Shown here: piece after piece, positions 37,894 through 52,900 of the stretch
Layout of the letters: each line of letters starts with the position of its first letter
How positions within the stretch are numbered: position 1 is the stretch's first letter
NCBI GenBank assembly: GCA_026413225.1
Contig: CM048552.1
Location: 199,157,553-199,221,552, forward strand
DNA: 64,000 bases
Direction of reading: 5' to 3'
DNA from: Otis tarda
Lineage: Eukaryota > Chordata > Aves > Otidiformes > Otididae
Position numbers and translations under genes: made by a program
Notes under the pieces: generated by a model
The model's database searches: none
Told to the model about the DNA's origin: nothing
Seen by the model: the letters and a program-made list of their open reading frames with translations, nothing else

Positions 37894-40032
37894 CTGTAGA
37901 AATAGAATTGAGACATATTTATAAACAAAGAAAAAAAAAGTGGTACTTTGGTTTTCTAAATTGCTCTTGAAACAAACATCTATGGGAAAGATGTAAGAAA
38001 TCTCATGTCAATAAAAACAAAAGTGAAAAATCATCATTTGTTCACACTTTTCAGCCTGAGCACATACTTTGACCAGACTATACTACCCATGCCTCTTTTC
38101 AGAGAAGTAAAAAAAAATTGAATAAGACAATAGAATTAAGTGAGAAAGCCTGAATAAAAAACTAGACAATTTCAAACACATCTGTCTGGTTCACAGCAGC
38201 TTCCAAGTGGCAGTTTCAAGAGACAGTCTGCTGTTAAAAGCCCTCTGTTCCCCAGAATTCTCAACAGCACTGGAAGATCTTGCTTAGAAGTAGCATGTAA
38301 GCAAAGAGCTACTACTGGGTTCTGATTTAATTCACTGTAGATGCTAGGTAATCAACTTTCCTGGTGATTAAGTTTATTAAATGATACATATATCTTAAAA
38401 TAGATAACCAACCATTCTGAGATCTGGTAATCATAATGATAACTAACTGTAGGATATCATTTGGTTCCAGTAGAGCAGAAGAACAGGAAGAATTCAGGAA
38501 GAAACATCATAAATACAACCTTGCCCATGTACTGCAGACTCTCCCTAGTCACCATCTTTTTACTTCAGGTTTATGAAATGAAGTATTCACATACAAGTGA
38601 TATTTGACTAAGAGATGCAAACTTCTCAGACTACTGTACTTCATATCCTGTAAAAGGCAACAAAACATCTTGACTTGCTGCCATACTGGAGAGCTTAATC
38701 CAAGATTTAAAGGGAACAAAATCACACTTTTGAGGTCTGTACTAGTACTAACCACACACAAAGGCCTGAATGAAAGCTGTGCTGTTAAGAAATCATTTAA
38801 GAGCCCATTTTTCATTAGCACTGCATGCAGCATGCTGGAAAGTACCTGAAGGCCTTCAAAATCAGGCCTCTTTTGTCACAAAGATATAAATCTAGACAAC
38901 CTCAAATCTATTTTCTTTTGCAGGACCTACCAGCATCGATGGGATAAAAACCTTCTTACTCTACCCCTGTTCTCATATTCTTTCTCTTTTGTAACTTGCA
39001 AGTTTTATATTATGCTGTTGCCTGCCTACAGGAACAGAACAAGCATTTAAGTTCAGAAAAATGCAGCTATCTTGTTGGATTACATCACATACAGCTTGCT
39101 AAAAATATGTAACCCCTGAACTGTGAAAGCTTCATTCATTTATATTGTTTTTGACTGGCTGAATCGTGTTGCTGTCCCCTGAACACAGCTGTAATTGGTG
39201 CTGGCTGCAGTGACACCTGCTTGCAAGGGTAGAGAGATGCTAACATCAAACCCTGGTTCATTAATGAACACAGCAGGCAGGCTCCTGACACTTCCTGCGA
39301 CAGCTTTTCATGGGTCTTTGATGACAGCAAGCACAGGAGATAGGCAAAAACTGGAGGGGATGTAACCTGCTCCCCTTCTCCACTCTAATAATTTGCTGTT
39401 TAAAACATACAGTTTGTGAAAGATTCTCACCACTGAGTCTCAGCTTTTTAGCATCAACTTGAACAAAGGAAGCTTCACCACAATATCTGACCCATAAGGG
39501 CAGCAGTGTACGGAACACGCCACAAGTGCCAGGAGCTGTCAAATCAGCTCCCTCTAAAAGCGTGTGCTGGCCTCAGCCTCTGAGGTCAGCTCCTTCTTGA
39601 TTCTGATCAAGGTCCTTGCTGAAAATGATGTTGCTTTTTCACTACTGCATTAAAGGGAAGAGAAGTTCCACTTGCCTGAACTTCAGAATTGGCTCATCCA
39701 ACTGCGGCATGGTAGGAGTCTCAAGATACTCTCCCTTCAAGAACAGTTACCAGCTACAGCCAATTATAAATTCATTTTGAATGCTCATGAAAAATTAGAC
39801 TGTTTCAAAAAACTGTATTTTAAGACATTATTTAAGACTGTATTTTAATATTGCTGTTCGTAACCCCCTGCCTTCTACTGAAGAAGCTAAACTCAAAAGG
39901 AAGGTCACTGGTTGCAAATAAAAAGCATAACTAAGCGACACAACAAGCATGACAAGTTTTGGATCTCTTTAAAAGCCCACCCTTGGAATTACAAGAATAA
40001 TTCTCCTTGCTCTCTAGTGGGGGGTCAGTAGG

Positions 40033-40100
40033 AAAAAAAAAAAAACCAAAACAAAAAACAAACAAACAAAAAAAAACCCCAAAACCACAAAAAAAACCCC
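40033..40100. repeat. A-rich tract
   Basis: An A run followed by CAAAA/CAAA units and short C runs, in ELMOD1 intron 1. Confidence 0.85.
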
Positions 40101-42942
40101 CAACTTTACAGCTGAAGTCCTGATGCCACAAAAGTCAATATTAAAGCCCTCCAGCTCGGAGAGGAACAGTTCACCCTGCAAGCTTCAACAGCTAGCTCCC
40201 TACAGCACAGCCCAGCCCATAACCAGGTTAACAGAAAGGCTATGGCCTCAAAAGCAGCTTCCACTGGAGCACAAAGCAATCAAGATCCACCTGACTCTAC
40301 CAAGAAGGTTTTCTAGACCTAGAGACAAGACTTCCAGCACAAACAGAAGTACAGACAGTCTATGCTGCTGTCTTGCTTCATAAGGTAAAAAGTTTACTTC
40401 CATGTCTGGCAGAGGGGCTTTGTAAATGCTGTCATCTGCTAAGTACAGAGACAGAAATTAATACCACGCTCTGTGATTCTTGCAACAATTCATGTTATGC
40501 GAGCACACACATACACTCAGCATTAAGCTATTGACTAGGCTAGACTGGGAAGCCAAATCAGAAGGTGAGAAATTACAGTCACCTTCACACAAGTAGGACC
40601 GGAGGGCAGCATTCTCCTTTTCTGTGTCCTCTGTAAGTGACCCTCTAGGGGAGTTCAGTAAAGATTTTCTGTAAAGAAAACAGTGTTTAAACTCTTTAAA
40701 AATAGTGTTATCACAACTCACAGCTGAGTAAGTTCAACTATTCATAAACCTGTAGAGCCACAAGACCTAATTTCTGTGAACCTCTTTTCCTCTCAAAATG
40801 TAATAGATTTCTCTTAAGTGGAAAGAGAAACAAAATCCCATAAAATAAACTAGTACTCTATTTTACTTCCAGTAAATTTGCTACAGCATCTCAGTGAACA
40901 AAAAGAGCAGCTATAGCTCTGGATGACATTTACACCACTTCAGAGCCTGCTTTAAAAAAAAAAAAAAAAAATCACTCAATTGCTCTTAGGTGTGCTTAAA
41001 AAAGGAGGAAAAAAACCCAACACATTCGCCGTGAGGGAGAAAGACTGGACTTACAGCCTCCTGTTTTCTTAAGGAAAGAGTTTGCTCAGCAAGTGCGATG
41101 TCTGCAGATTAGGAAGCCTTTCAAGGTCCACATGTGGGAAAGGAAGACACATAGGAGAAAACTATTTCCACAAGTGACAGATAACCAGAGTAATCAATGT
41201 TTGTGAGCTTTTTGGAAGAAAGAGCACAACAATTATACAATTTAGTTGGGAAGCCAACAGCAGTCATGGATTTGGGGAGACTGAAATACATGTTTCTGAA
41301 GACTCAACTTCCTGCACTTCTGAAATCTCACTCTTGTCAGAAAGTGCCAGACTGGCAGCACGCCCGGAGCCAGCAGGTAGGCAGTGGGCAGCAGCCTGTT
41401 GGCCGCAGCACCCACCCACCACGCTCAGAGCCTGGGTTTATGCTTTTACATGGTTTCACTCACGTGAACTTGTAGCTGTGTTTTTCTGCAGCCTAAGAAA
41501 ACGTTCCAGCTTTAAGCTATACACACTCCCATTTTCTCACTGAGGAACCTGCAAGACATTTTCCCTCTTCTCCTTTTGTGGGCAGCTTTTCAGCATAATT
41601 TTAAGTCATGCTGGTGGACTAAGCCTACAGACAAGTAGGTTTGACTTTGTTAGCTATCTTTCATTAATTCCCTAGAAGTATCTTACACCAACAACATGGA
41701 TCCACCACTGAAAACCTCTTGGCCCAATATTTAAAGTTTGCTCTTTGGCATGAAGAGACTCATCTTCTAAGGCTCTAGATTGATGATGACACAGCAAGGA
41801 TGCAGTCTGGATCTCCCATATGCTCAAGTTTCTCAGCTTGCAGGATTTTATCCCATACCACACCACTTCCACAAATCAACCACCTCCTCCCTCCCACAAC
41901 ACACCCACATACCCATTCACTGCCAGTTGTTTCATCCAGTTTATCTTGAGCTAGACAGGAGTTTCCTCTCCTAAAACTAACTGCAGCTTTTCTTGGAAGA
42001 GAAGCAGTACTACTAAAAACACACGGAACAACAAAACTATTGCAAGATCTGTCTCAAAATATAAATGAAGCTTTCCTTAAATAAACATTAATTATTTGAA
42101 TTCTTGTGACTCTATGATCTTTTAAGCAGCATAGCAAAACATGCATCAATCTGAAAGGTTAACAGTTGCTGGAGGCTGAAAGAAGTCAAGAGTATGCCTT
42201 AAAAGTCACCTCTATCTGAAACTGAGCGTTTGCTTTGTTTGTCTTCAAGAAAGCTACAGATGCAGCTGAGAGAAAAAAGTTATTTAATATAAACTACTGT
42301 ATTTGCACAGTAAAATATAAAATCAAGGTAGTTTTCTTCACAATGTTGGTCTTGTAAGCTAATGACTCACCTGGCATATTGCAAGTATTTTTAGAAGGTT
42401 TATATTCTAATTATAAAGAAAGAATAGCTGTGCTGAAGAGACAAATCATCAAAACCATTAAGATGAGCAGGCTGAACATCTGACTTTACATGGATCATTA
42501 GACTACAGTTCATCCAAACTTTCCTCCTCACAAGAAAAAAAAAAAAAAAGTACATACGTTTGAAATAGAAGCAGTAATTGCATCAGTCATCCTGAGTGCA
42601 ACGAAAAAAAAAAATTATTTATTTTCAGGTTTAGTTGTTACAGCTTCAAAGTAGGTTCTTGTGAGTTGAATGCCACCAGCTACCATCATGATGTTGATTT
42701 CAGGTTGCAACCTTTTATTTCCAGTAGCATCTTGGGTTGCCACCTATCCCTCATTAATTTCAAAAGCCTACCTGTATTTATTTGTGAGGGAGAACACTCT
42801 TCAGGCTTATGTCACCAAGTGTTTTGCTAGTGTATATTCTATCTTTTTTTTGCTGATGGGAATGTTAATGCTTCTCTACCCTGAACACCAATCTGCGATA
42901 ACTAGAATTAGAAAGGAGAAGAATAGCTGATACACATTATGA

Positions 42943-43548
42943 AATGTCCCTCGAGGTCCTGGTGGATAGCAAGCTGGCCACAAGCCAGCAGTATGCAAAG
43001 ACAGAACAGCACCCTGGGCTGCATGAACACAAGAAAGCCAGTAAGTAGATTGAGGGAAGGTATTACCTTCCTCTGCTCAGCACTCTTTGGACCACATTTA
43101 GACACTTGTCTAGTTCTGGGCCCCAGCAATACACAAAAAGACAAGCAGAGGCCACTGAGATGATGGGGGAGAAGCTGGGGGAGATGGGCTTATTCAGCCT
43201 GGAGCAGACAGATTTGGGGGGACCTAACAGCACTTACAGTGCCTATGGGGAGGTCATTGAGAAGTCTTGGAATCTTCACCACAGTACAGGGCAGGAAAGT
43301 GAAAAACAACAGGCATAACCTTAAACAGGAGAGGTTCAGCCTGGATAGAAAGCAAAATTTTTTCCCCAAGACAACAGTCAGGCAGTGACACAGGTTGCCC
43401 AGAGAGGTTCTGCAGTCTCCATCCTTTGATGTTTCAAGCCCCGACTGAATGCAGCTCTGAGAAGCCTGACCTCGGAGCTGACCCTGCTGTGAGCAGGAGC
43501 TTGGGCTGGAGACACTCCGTGGTCTCTTCCAGCTTCTGATTCTCTGCT
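42943..43548 (+). mobile_element. Old CR1 LINE 3' fragment
   Basis: Starts in the CR1 block GAGGTCCTGGTGGATAGCAA and continues through GGAGATGGGCTTATTCAGCC, AGGTTGCCCAGAGAGGTTCT and GCTGACCCTGCTGTGAGCAG. Frame destroyed. It belongs to the same old 3'-tail type as the copy at 27425-27943. In ELMOD1 intron 1, antisense to the gene. Confidence 0.85.
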
Positions 43549-46500
43549 TCCCTCACAGTTACTCTTATGGGGAGATCTCAAATATCCTGAGTTATACCCA
43601 AGTACTTTATACAACAGATACGATGCCCAAGTCCTTGCTATTTTGTTATTTTAAGAACTACCAGCATCTCACTAAAAATCCTGTATAATCTGCAGCATTT
43701 TCCATGAAACAAACTCAGCTTGAGGATGGAACAAGTTTACTCCCTCCACCTCATTTCTCCCCACCACTCCCATCCAAAAGCCTCTACTATTCAATTTAAC
43801 CATAAACAAGTCATTTTAAGGGACCTACAATTCAAGAATAAAAGTCTACAAAAGCCTGCCAGTATCAATAGAACACACAGAAAACTCAAATACAAATCAA
43901 CCCCCAGCGACTCTAGGACCCCAGTTTGGTTGAGCTACACTAATTCTCAGCAAGTGTTGTTTATCAGGCTATCCATGGAATAGACACCTACCTACTTGCA
44001 CCTTCCATCTTGCATTCATGCCCAAAGGTGGAATAAAAGTCACTTAATGTATTTAAAAACCCAGTAAAAGCAGAGGATCTTTGCTTATCTCAGTTGCAGT
44101 GCAGTCATTTACAGGCCTTTGAATGTTACAGCAAGAACAGCGCACAGACCTCTTCACCTTGGAACACATCCTGGGAAACAACTTCATTGCCAAAAAGGCT
44201 CTCAAGAATGGGTCGCCTCAAACCCCAGTTCCATGGAGTTCAAAATTGCTTTGTGTTGGCTCAGAAGTGGCTTTGCCCGACACCAACAGATGCAGCCACC
44301 GGCAGGACCTACCTCAAAGATCAACAGCAGATGCTTGTTTTGTGTGAGCTCAGTTTCCCATCTCAGTACAGAAGGGTATTTTCATTTCCATGTGCCCAAG
44401 ATGAGGCTGTATTCAGTTTCAAGCGTTCTTCAGAAGACAGTCTTGGAACAAAATGTCACACTTGATTGATGAAGCTAATAAGCAAGACTCGAATTCAGTC
44501 ACACTGTCACAGGTAATAAGATTTTTTTCCTCTCCTAATCTCCATCACACACTGACATTTTACGTTTCTGTATTTCACTAGGAGATTGAGGGAAAGGCTA
44601 GACATGAAATCAAAAGTCACCGAATTTTAGTCCTGTCTAAAAGAGTCTGTGAGCACAAGCATACACAACACAATTAAGCCACACAAAGAGGGTGCTCTGA
44701 GTAAAAGCTTAAAATCACAGCAGGGCTGGGGGGAAGGAACACAGAAAAACAACCTCCCCCCAAACTACAGAACAATGCTTTGAAAGTCTCTAATTCTATA
44801 GTCCTAATTCAGTGCTTCACTTCAGTCCATTACTGCCTCTTTGAAGTGGGAAACAATCTCACAGATACAAGATAGAAATGAGGAAGCATCAAAAGGGCCT
44901 GTAATAGGCAGTCATGTAGGACTGTATTTGGATTCAAGTAAACTTACTTGCCAAATCTCTTAGGGCAATTTACCTCTAACACCATCCTTTTACAGCCCTA
45001 CACACTGCAATTCCTCAGTAGATTTTTGCCTAGTGATAACCCACAGTTTGCTGCAGATAACACCAACCCAAAACTCAGCATTGTAGAAGCATCTCCACAA
45101 TTCATTCCTGACCTCTGCCCTTTAAAAGGGCTCTTGCTCTGTACCTGTTTAAAACAAACTAAATCCCAAAAATTTAACAAAGACTACATACATACATACA
45201 GATAGACATATTTTGCATGCAGAACTGCAGTAACTATCTACTTCTACCAATTTCTATTAGCTCTGCTCTATTACAATGCTGAAAGATGTTCAGGACAAAA
45301 AGAAAATGTATCAGGTCACTTCAGGTACCAGTGAAGACTTCATTGGGTACATTCTCTTTCTAATACTAAATATGAAGTTAAAAAGCAGAGAGGAAGCTTT
45401 CTACAGCCCAGAGTACTGTAAACTTCTAGAAGTGAAATCAGATGCTTAACTTCAGCAGGAATCAGAATATCCAAGTGTGGTCTCTGTCTAGAATGTTTCC
45501 ATCCTTAACAAGCTTACTTTACTTATTGAGGAAAGTGTATTTTATCCAGAAGAGGCCCGAGTAGATGATGTATCTGCTAAAAATGAAGTCTCATGCTTGC
45601 AAACAGCCTTCAACCCACAGCAATAGTTTTCCCCCGTCTTCATGCATTATAGAAAGTCATCATATTCGGCCACGTCTCATGAACTTTCATTTGACCCCTG
45701 ATGAGTACACCCAGGAGAACGGCAGTATCCTTTAGGTAGCTCATGTGTGCCTGCATGGTTTGCTGTGCAACGTTTCTGGCCTACTTGCTCCATTTCCAGA
45801 CACACCATACAACAGCTTGTACTGCGAGGAAGTCTGTTCTAAATAAAACATAACATGTCGTAGCAACATTTCTTCAAGTTTAGAATAAATCTGACAAGAC
45901 TGGATGCATGAAATCCAAAGAGGCTGCCTGGTTAGCTCCCAGACTAATTACTGCAGAAGCTCCATGGAAAAAAAAACCCTCAAAATTACTATTTCCAAAA
46001 GTGAAAGACTGATGCTCTCTTGCCTTCCCCTTCTTGGTTTCCACCTCGTTGCCTAGATGAGAGCAGAGTACAAGGTAAAAGGCAAGATAAAGTATTCACT
46101 TGCTACCACAATTAGCTGAAGTCTAGATTTGCTTTGGAGCCCTACCAATTCCCAACAAACAGTAGTTTATGGGGAAGAAATACCATCCTATCAATAGGTC
46201 ACATGCAGATCTGCAGTTTCAATAGAATTACACAAGAGATGCTTGCTCGATCCTTTCCCTTACCTTTCCGACATCTGTTATATTTGCTTGGACCAGGTAG
46301 AGTTAATTCAGTCATCAGATCAATACAAGCTCATACCAAGCATCAGCCTGAAAGCACGTAGAACTAAGGACTTTCCTATTTATTTTGTTGACTGACAAAA
46401 AAAAAAACAATATTAAGACAAGGACACCAGATGTGTAAGGACAAAGACGGGACAATCCTTTCAGGCAAGAGCAGCATAAAGCAATTGATTTACCCAGTAA

Positions 46501-48603
46501 CTTGGTGAAGGTCAGATGCAATACACACTGATCTAACAGAAAATTGCCCAGTTTTCCCATCACTGCATCCAGATGACTTTGGGATGCACATGACAACTGT
46601 TCCACGGAGCTCTCTGAGACAGGCATGCAAGAGCAGGGTACATAAAAGTTTCTGCACGTCCTTCTGTAATTCTACAGATGCACTGTTCCTTAAGACAGGG
46701 TTCAAGAATCATGATGTCATGAAGCACTACATTTGTGAAACCGAGCATCCTATAGGAAATGTTATGCACCAGCTGTTAGGTCCTGCAATCTGCAGAGGGA
46801 CCACAATAAATGAGCAACACACTTAATCTGCAGTCAGGAGAACTAAAAATCCCACTGCAGTTCTTTTTTTTTTTTTTTTTTTTTCCAAACTTCATGGCCT
46901 ACTATTTCATCTCTTGTTTGCTGCTCAGTGAGATGTTCTGCACCCCAAGGGGCAGGAAACCAGGACAGCTCCAAGTACATGACCTTGCTGGAAGTTCTGG
47001 TTATGTCCTTGCTGCCCAGAAGAACGTGTGCACAGTAGAATGCTCTGGTTTTACCGATAACTGGGGTGAGAAGTGGAAGAAAGAATCTATTTGTCCATGG
47101 AAACCAGAGTTTTCTTAAGTTGCTGCAATAAATATTGCAAACCCCATGCTTTGATTGAAACAGGTTTAAGGCTTTCTTTAGGGAAAAGTTTTGAATGGTA
47201 ATATGGTTAAAAAAAAAAAAATTAAAAAAAAATTTAAAAAATCTCTTTAGGGGCATCTTCCCATGTCTGTTGTTCAGACAGGACTTTGTAGCAGCAGTCA
47301 CCAGTTGACTCTTCAACTTGAAGATTCACAAGTATCTTACCAAATTTTTGTTTCTTTTAACAAAGACTGTGAACAACTGTGAAAGTGACTGTATTTAGAC
47401 TCATGCTTCACTCTTCCATAACTTAAGGTAACTCCAAGCAGCACCAAAATCAAGCACTGCTTCTGTAAGTAATGGAGAAAGCTAGGATGGAGTTTGGTGT
47501 CAGAGGCATTCACAGCAAGGAGGGATACTGTAACACAAACACCGCCCTAACATGACAAAACAAAAGGAAAAGGTGATGAAGATCTGCAAAAGGTAAAGAT
47601 AGAAAGAATGGTTTGAAGGTCAATAAAGTTATACAAGCTGGTAAGAGAGACTGATGAAACACACTTACAGTCACGGCACAGGAACCTTCCTTCTGTGGTA
47701 ACAGTGCAAGATGCACTTTCTCAACCAAGTAGGAAAAAAAGTCAGCGGCAAGGGAAGGGTGAGGAACCATGGTGCTCTCCTTCCCTCTGCCACTTCCTGC
47801 TCGGTCCTACCAGACATTTGCTTTCCTTTAGGTGCCGACTCCCAGATAGAAAAGGATGCTGGCAGATATTTGATAGCAGAAGATTGGAAAAGGAGAAGAC
47901 AAAATAGGAAGAGAAGAGAAGAGAAAGAAGAGACATGAAGACAATTGGAAACTGTTCTTGCAACACCATTACCAAGGGGGAAAAGGAATAAAACAGAGCC
48001 AGGAAGAATACAAACTAGGACAGGATGACTGGCAGCATTGCCACAACGTACTTATTCTTAACAGAATGCAACACAAAGTCTTCTTCCCTCAGCATCTCTT
48101 TCTGCTTAGAATAGTGGGGTGTATTTTTTTTTTTTATAGTCCTACCCTTTAACTCATAAATGTAAAGTGGTAGTTAGAAAAACTTACAAGTTTCCAGAAC
48201 ACTTGCTGCAGATGCATCCGTAATTACTCAGTGATATGAACTGATCTCATCCTTGAGATGGTAACTTGTATGACGTAGCACAATATGCAGACCCAGATTC
48301 AGTGGGTTGGTTGTTTTCAATTAGTTTTTGTTGTTGTTGCTCTGGTTTTTTTTGGACTGAATGGTGACCACAATCTCATCTTTCATGCTTAGATCTAGTC
48401 CTCAGTTGCTTGGTTTGCATATGGTGTTAAATGGATGTTCAAGATGCACAAGAGCAAGAGTACTCCCTTGCTCAGGCTGTACGACTCACTTCCCCCTCTG
48501 GAAGAAAGATATCCCTCAGAGTTTCAAATAATTCCTACAGTGCAATAAATAAAGGTGAGTTGGGAAGAAAAGCCACTCCAGCAAAAACAGCTTATAGTAT
48601 ATA

Positions 48604-48659
48604 TTAAAAAAAAACACCCAACCAAAACAACAACAAAAAAAACAACCAACCAAAAAAAC
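48604..48659. repeat. A-rich tract
   Basis: A/C-only low-complexity sequence with CAA and CCAA units, in ELMOD1 intron 1. Confidence 0.85.
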
Positions 48660-49340
48660 TAATGCTGAAATATTTTTCCCTTCCAAAGGGAAACCTCAGT
48701 TCTTGGGCATCTCGTTTGCATTATAGGTGCCTAAAGACAACAATCCCTGACACAAAACACTTGTACTGTAGGTGGTCAGGATAAACAAGGATCAAAGAAG
48801 AACATGACTATCTCAAATTCTTGGAGGTATCACTGTGGTCCCCCATCAAATTGGTGGGGGGGGCAATTGGGGTCAATTGCACGGTCTTTTCTTAATTTGT
48901 GCCCAGGGTATGTGCTGTTTTCCATATCTTCCTCTGAGAGCACCATCTCTCCTCTCCCTTCTTCAAATGGTTCAGCAAGAACTCCTCTTTCCTCCTTCAA
49001 TCCATCTGTTCTCCCCAGGCTGCTGTAACACTGACAGCATGAAGGCCTAGCAAGCCCAAATTTAACAAAGCCCACATTGATCCTAGTGTTTGAGAGGCAC
49101 AACCTGTTGGATGGCACACAGCCAAGCCAATGTTGATATGGATGTGGCTTTGTGAAAGCAGAGCGGGAGAGGGAATAAGAGACTTGCTCTTATAACTGCC
49201 TACCAGAGACTACAGCTTCCATGACCACAGAACTGCTTTGTACTAAGGTGCCCAACACCCATCACCTGTGTGCCCACCCAATTGTATAAGTATTACCAGT
49301 CCAGTAACAAACTGTTGCTATACCATGGGCAAGTCTCAAC

Positions 49341-49832
49341 AGAATCATAGAATCATAGAATGGTTAGGGTTGGAAGGGATCTTCAAAGGTCATCTAATCC
49401 AACCCTCCTGCAAGAAGCAGGGACATCCCCGACTAGATCAGGTTGCTCAGAGCCTCATCCAGCCTGGCCTTGAACATTTCCAGGGATGGGGCATCAATCA
49501 CCTTTCTGGGCAACCTGTTCCAGTGTTCTACAACTCGCATTGTAAAAAATTTTTTCCTAATTTCCAATCTAAATCTACCCCCCACTATTTTAAAACCATT
49601 ACTCCTTGTCTTATTGCAACAGGCCCTACTAAACAGCCTCTCCCCATATTTCTTATAGGTCCCCTTGAGGTACTGGAAGACCGCTATCAGGTCTCCCCAG
49701 AGCCCTCTCTTCTCCAGGCTGAACAGCCCCAACTCTCTCAGCCTGTCCTCATAAGAGAGGTGCTCCAGCCCTTTTATCATCTTTGCGGCCCTTCTCTGGA
49801 CCTTCTCCAACTGGTCCATGTCCTTCTAATAC
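49341..49832 (-). mobile_element. CR1 LINE 3' end, 5'-truncated, with open frame
   Basis: Minus-strand CR1 of about 490 bp. It retains a 128-codon open stretch of the ORF2 C-terminus (starting DQLEKVQRRAAKMIKGLEHL, with VVEHWNRLPRKVIDAPSL, ending LDEALSNLI) with its stop at 49433. The 3' UTR follows and ends in ATTCTATG repeats at 49341. The intact frame indicates a relatively recent insertion. In ELMOD1 intron 1, in the sense orientation. Confidence 0.95.
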
Positions 49833-49906
49833 CTGAAGCATCCTGGAGGACAATGAAAGGCAGGGATTTATTTTTTTTTGTTTTAAATATATAAATAAGA
49901 CTACTG

Positions 49907-49942
49907 AAAAAAAAAAAGAAGAAGAAGAAGAAAAAAAAAAAA
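49907..49942. repeat. A-run/(AAG)n simple repeat
   Basis: An A run, about six AAG units, and another A run, located 75 bp beyond the 5' end of the CR1 copy at 49341-49832. Confidence 0.85.
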
Positions 49943-52900
49943 TCAGTGGCAAAACTTCTGTTCATGATCACTGCAATCTGGAACTGGCCACAGGAACCCT
50001 TGCTTAATATGCTGGTCCCAGTAGCATCACAATTTTGGGGTTCTATGAAACCTATCAGTTCACTTCCAGCAGACTCAGACACACAATATGGGCTTGCGTG
50101 GCAGATGGTATAGATGCTAAGGAATAACTCTTATGTTTGTGAAATTGATATACAGTCTTAAACAGACATTCTTTACAGAAATGGCCTTTCTTCCTCACAC
50201 ACCTTCAGAAGATACCAGTTAACCGTGAGTAAATTAGCAGTATGGTACAGAGAGCTGTGGAGACACTACCTCATATAACTCATTTTCTTAGTTTTGTTTG
50301 GTCCTGTCCCTGCCTGAACATCCTTCCTTGCAGAAGCAAAATACACACCTACCACAGGAGCTACAGCTACATCACTGCAGAGCACAGACCAGCAGAAATG
50401 GCTCTGCTGAGGAAAAAACAGTGCCAAGCATTTGAAATGGAAGCTACATAGACAGGGTGTTTGTTTTTAAACAAAAAAACTGATACTGACACTGGAGTAG
50501 CTCCAGCCTGGTGCCCAGGCCTGAATGCCGGGTTGCAGTTGGTGTGCTCCCCAAACAGATCTTCCCATTTATTCTCAGGTGCTCCAAGACGCATCCACAA
50601 AGTGAGGTGAAGAACAAAATGCAGGGACAACTGGGACATATGCTTCAAAAACACACTCTCAATCTCTGCTAAAACATTAGTGTAGACATATTTATTAAGA
50701 CTAAAAACACCTGTAACGCAATTCTAGGTACAACACCATTAGAGAGGGGAGCGCTCACAGGTACGCAGTTTCCTATATACAGTCATAAGGGCCACAGGAT
50801 ACTGTACCTCCTACATTTGCTCTAACAAGTTGCAATTTCACCTGCTCAATCTCCACATTGTTTGCAATTCCAGTCTTTCGACCTCCTGTATTTCTCCTGT
50901 TCTCCAGGGTCCTTTGTACCTCTGTGACTGAAGCTGACTGAAGCAGAATTACGTGTTCAGTGTGAGGATGTGCAGACAGATTAGGACATGTTAAAAACAC
51001 CATGCCCAGCCACTTGGTTCCACTCAGGTACTATATCCACTATAAGTGCTGGAAACTATCCTGAAGGGCCTCTCAGCTGTAACAGAAAGCTGAGAAGTGT
51101 TTGCTCACACTTTGCAGGAGAGGGGGACATAGCACTAGAGAACTGCCAGAAGGTTTTGAAGCTAACAAACTTGGTGTGGAGCTCTTCACTGGTTTTATAC
51201 TGAAGTGCATGAGAACTGCTCACTTCATTACAGCTGAGAAGTACTTCTAAGAAACCAGTAACCTTCCACGCAAGACTCGGTAATCGACTGGGAGTGCTCC
51301 CAAAGCAGGACTCCTGGTTTAGTTTCATTGGGAGGGTTCAGGTCTCTTGTTGCAAGACTGCTCTGAGACCCGAACCACCATGAGGCAACTGGAGAAGGTC
51401 TCCAGAGAATGTGTCAGATACTCAAGCTGGACGTGAGCCAAATCACTCCTGTAAACATACCCATAATTTGTTTCAACGCAAAGTCAAACAAGTCAGTTTA
51501 CCACTAAAATGCTTGCTTTGCCTTGAAAGAAAGAGCGCTCACGCAGTCCCAGGTACCACTGAGAAGCGACTCGGGAAGCTGTTCCTGCAGCCTCTGCTGT
51601 CAGACTACTCTTTCCACTGCCTGGCAGGAACAAGCAGCCTTTCCACCGCGGGCTCAGGCTTGGCAAATCCTGCGGTGCAGCACAGCTCAGCACTCAAGCT
51701 CAATTACGTGGCTGAGCTCATATCACGTTATGTGGATACCGGGGATGCTAAGCCCAAACCACAGCCTCAGTCCTGCACTGCTACAACCATTCTCCGCATC
51801 TCTCTACATCAGTCTCACTTTTCATTTTATTATTCCGTACTTTATTCTTCTTTCCTGATTGTAATTTCACCACCTGACTTCCTTCCCAGTATTCCAGCAA
51901 ACCCTACTCTGGAGTTTACTCTTCTTGCCACTTTCCCAAAGCTTGCATTCAAGAAGGGTAACATATTTTATGCAGTCTTTTGGCCTACATCACTGAGTAA
52001 AAGATTTCAAAGGAATGTCAAATAAAACATGCTTTCTAATCAAGCAGGCTGAGCAGATGTTCATTAAAAAAAAAAAAAATTTAAAAAAAAAAGTCTCATG
52101 AGCCAGAGGGCATTAAATTCTACAAGATTCTATCTCCAGGCAGCCCAAGCTTGCTTTTGCAATTTTCTGCTAACGCTTCAAATGATCCCTTGGGAAAAAT
52201 AAAGCTTGCCTGGCTCTGTATAGCACTTATGTCCTGTCTGCACAACTAAACAAAATTTTTGTTAACATTGGTTACAGCTGAACTGTAAGTCCAAGTTCTC
52301 CGGACAGCTTTAAAATACAAGATAATTTAAATATTGCTCCAGCAGCAGCCTGGAGCCCTACGCACACTAACATTTGTGCAACAGCATTTTCTCTGCTTCC
52401 ATCACTGCAAGCAGCAGCAAGACTGCACAGGGGAGATGGTAGATAACAAAATAACCACCTAATGCTACATAGCCCTGAAGTTTCCCACTTCAGTATAGCT
52501 ATGCTCAAGGGGATGTAATTCCCTGGCAAGAATGACAGAGATGCTTGATCAGAGGAAATTCTTGGGTTCACAAGAGTCAGCGCAGCTAATGTGATGCTGT
52601 CCTACAGCTAATAAAGCCCTGTTTCAGGAGCTCAGCAGGCAAAGGATTCACAGACACTGTGAACCTGCCCTAGCAGGTTTTTACACCAGCAGAACATATT
52701 TTACCGTGTATCAGTGAACGAGCAGGAAAATTAACAAACGTATTCTGTTACATGACTCTCTCTTGTTCAGTGCTTTCCGGGAAGTATTTTCTGCCAGTTT
52801 TCTGTCTAGAGTGATACATACAGCATCTGATGCTGTCACATGATTTCACTCCCGAAAATCATAGGCTTCCTGTCTGTAAGCATCTATTAGGCTTGCTGAT

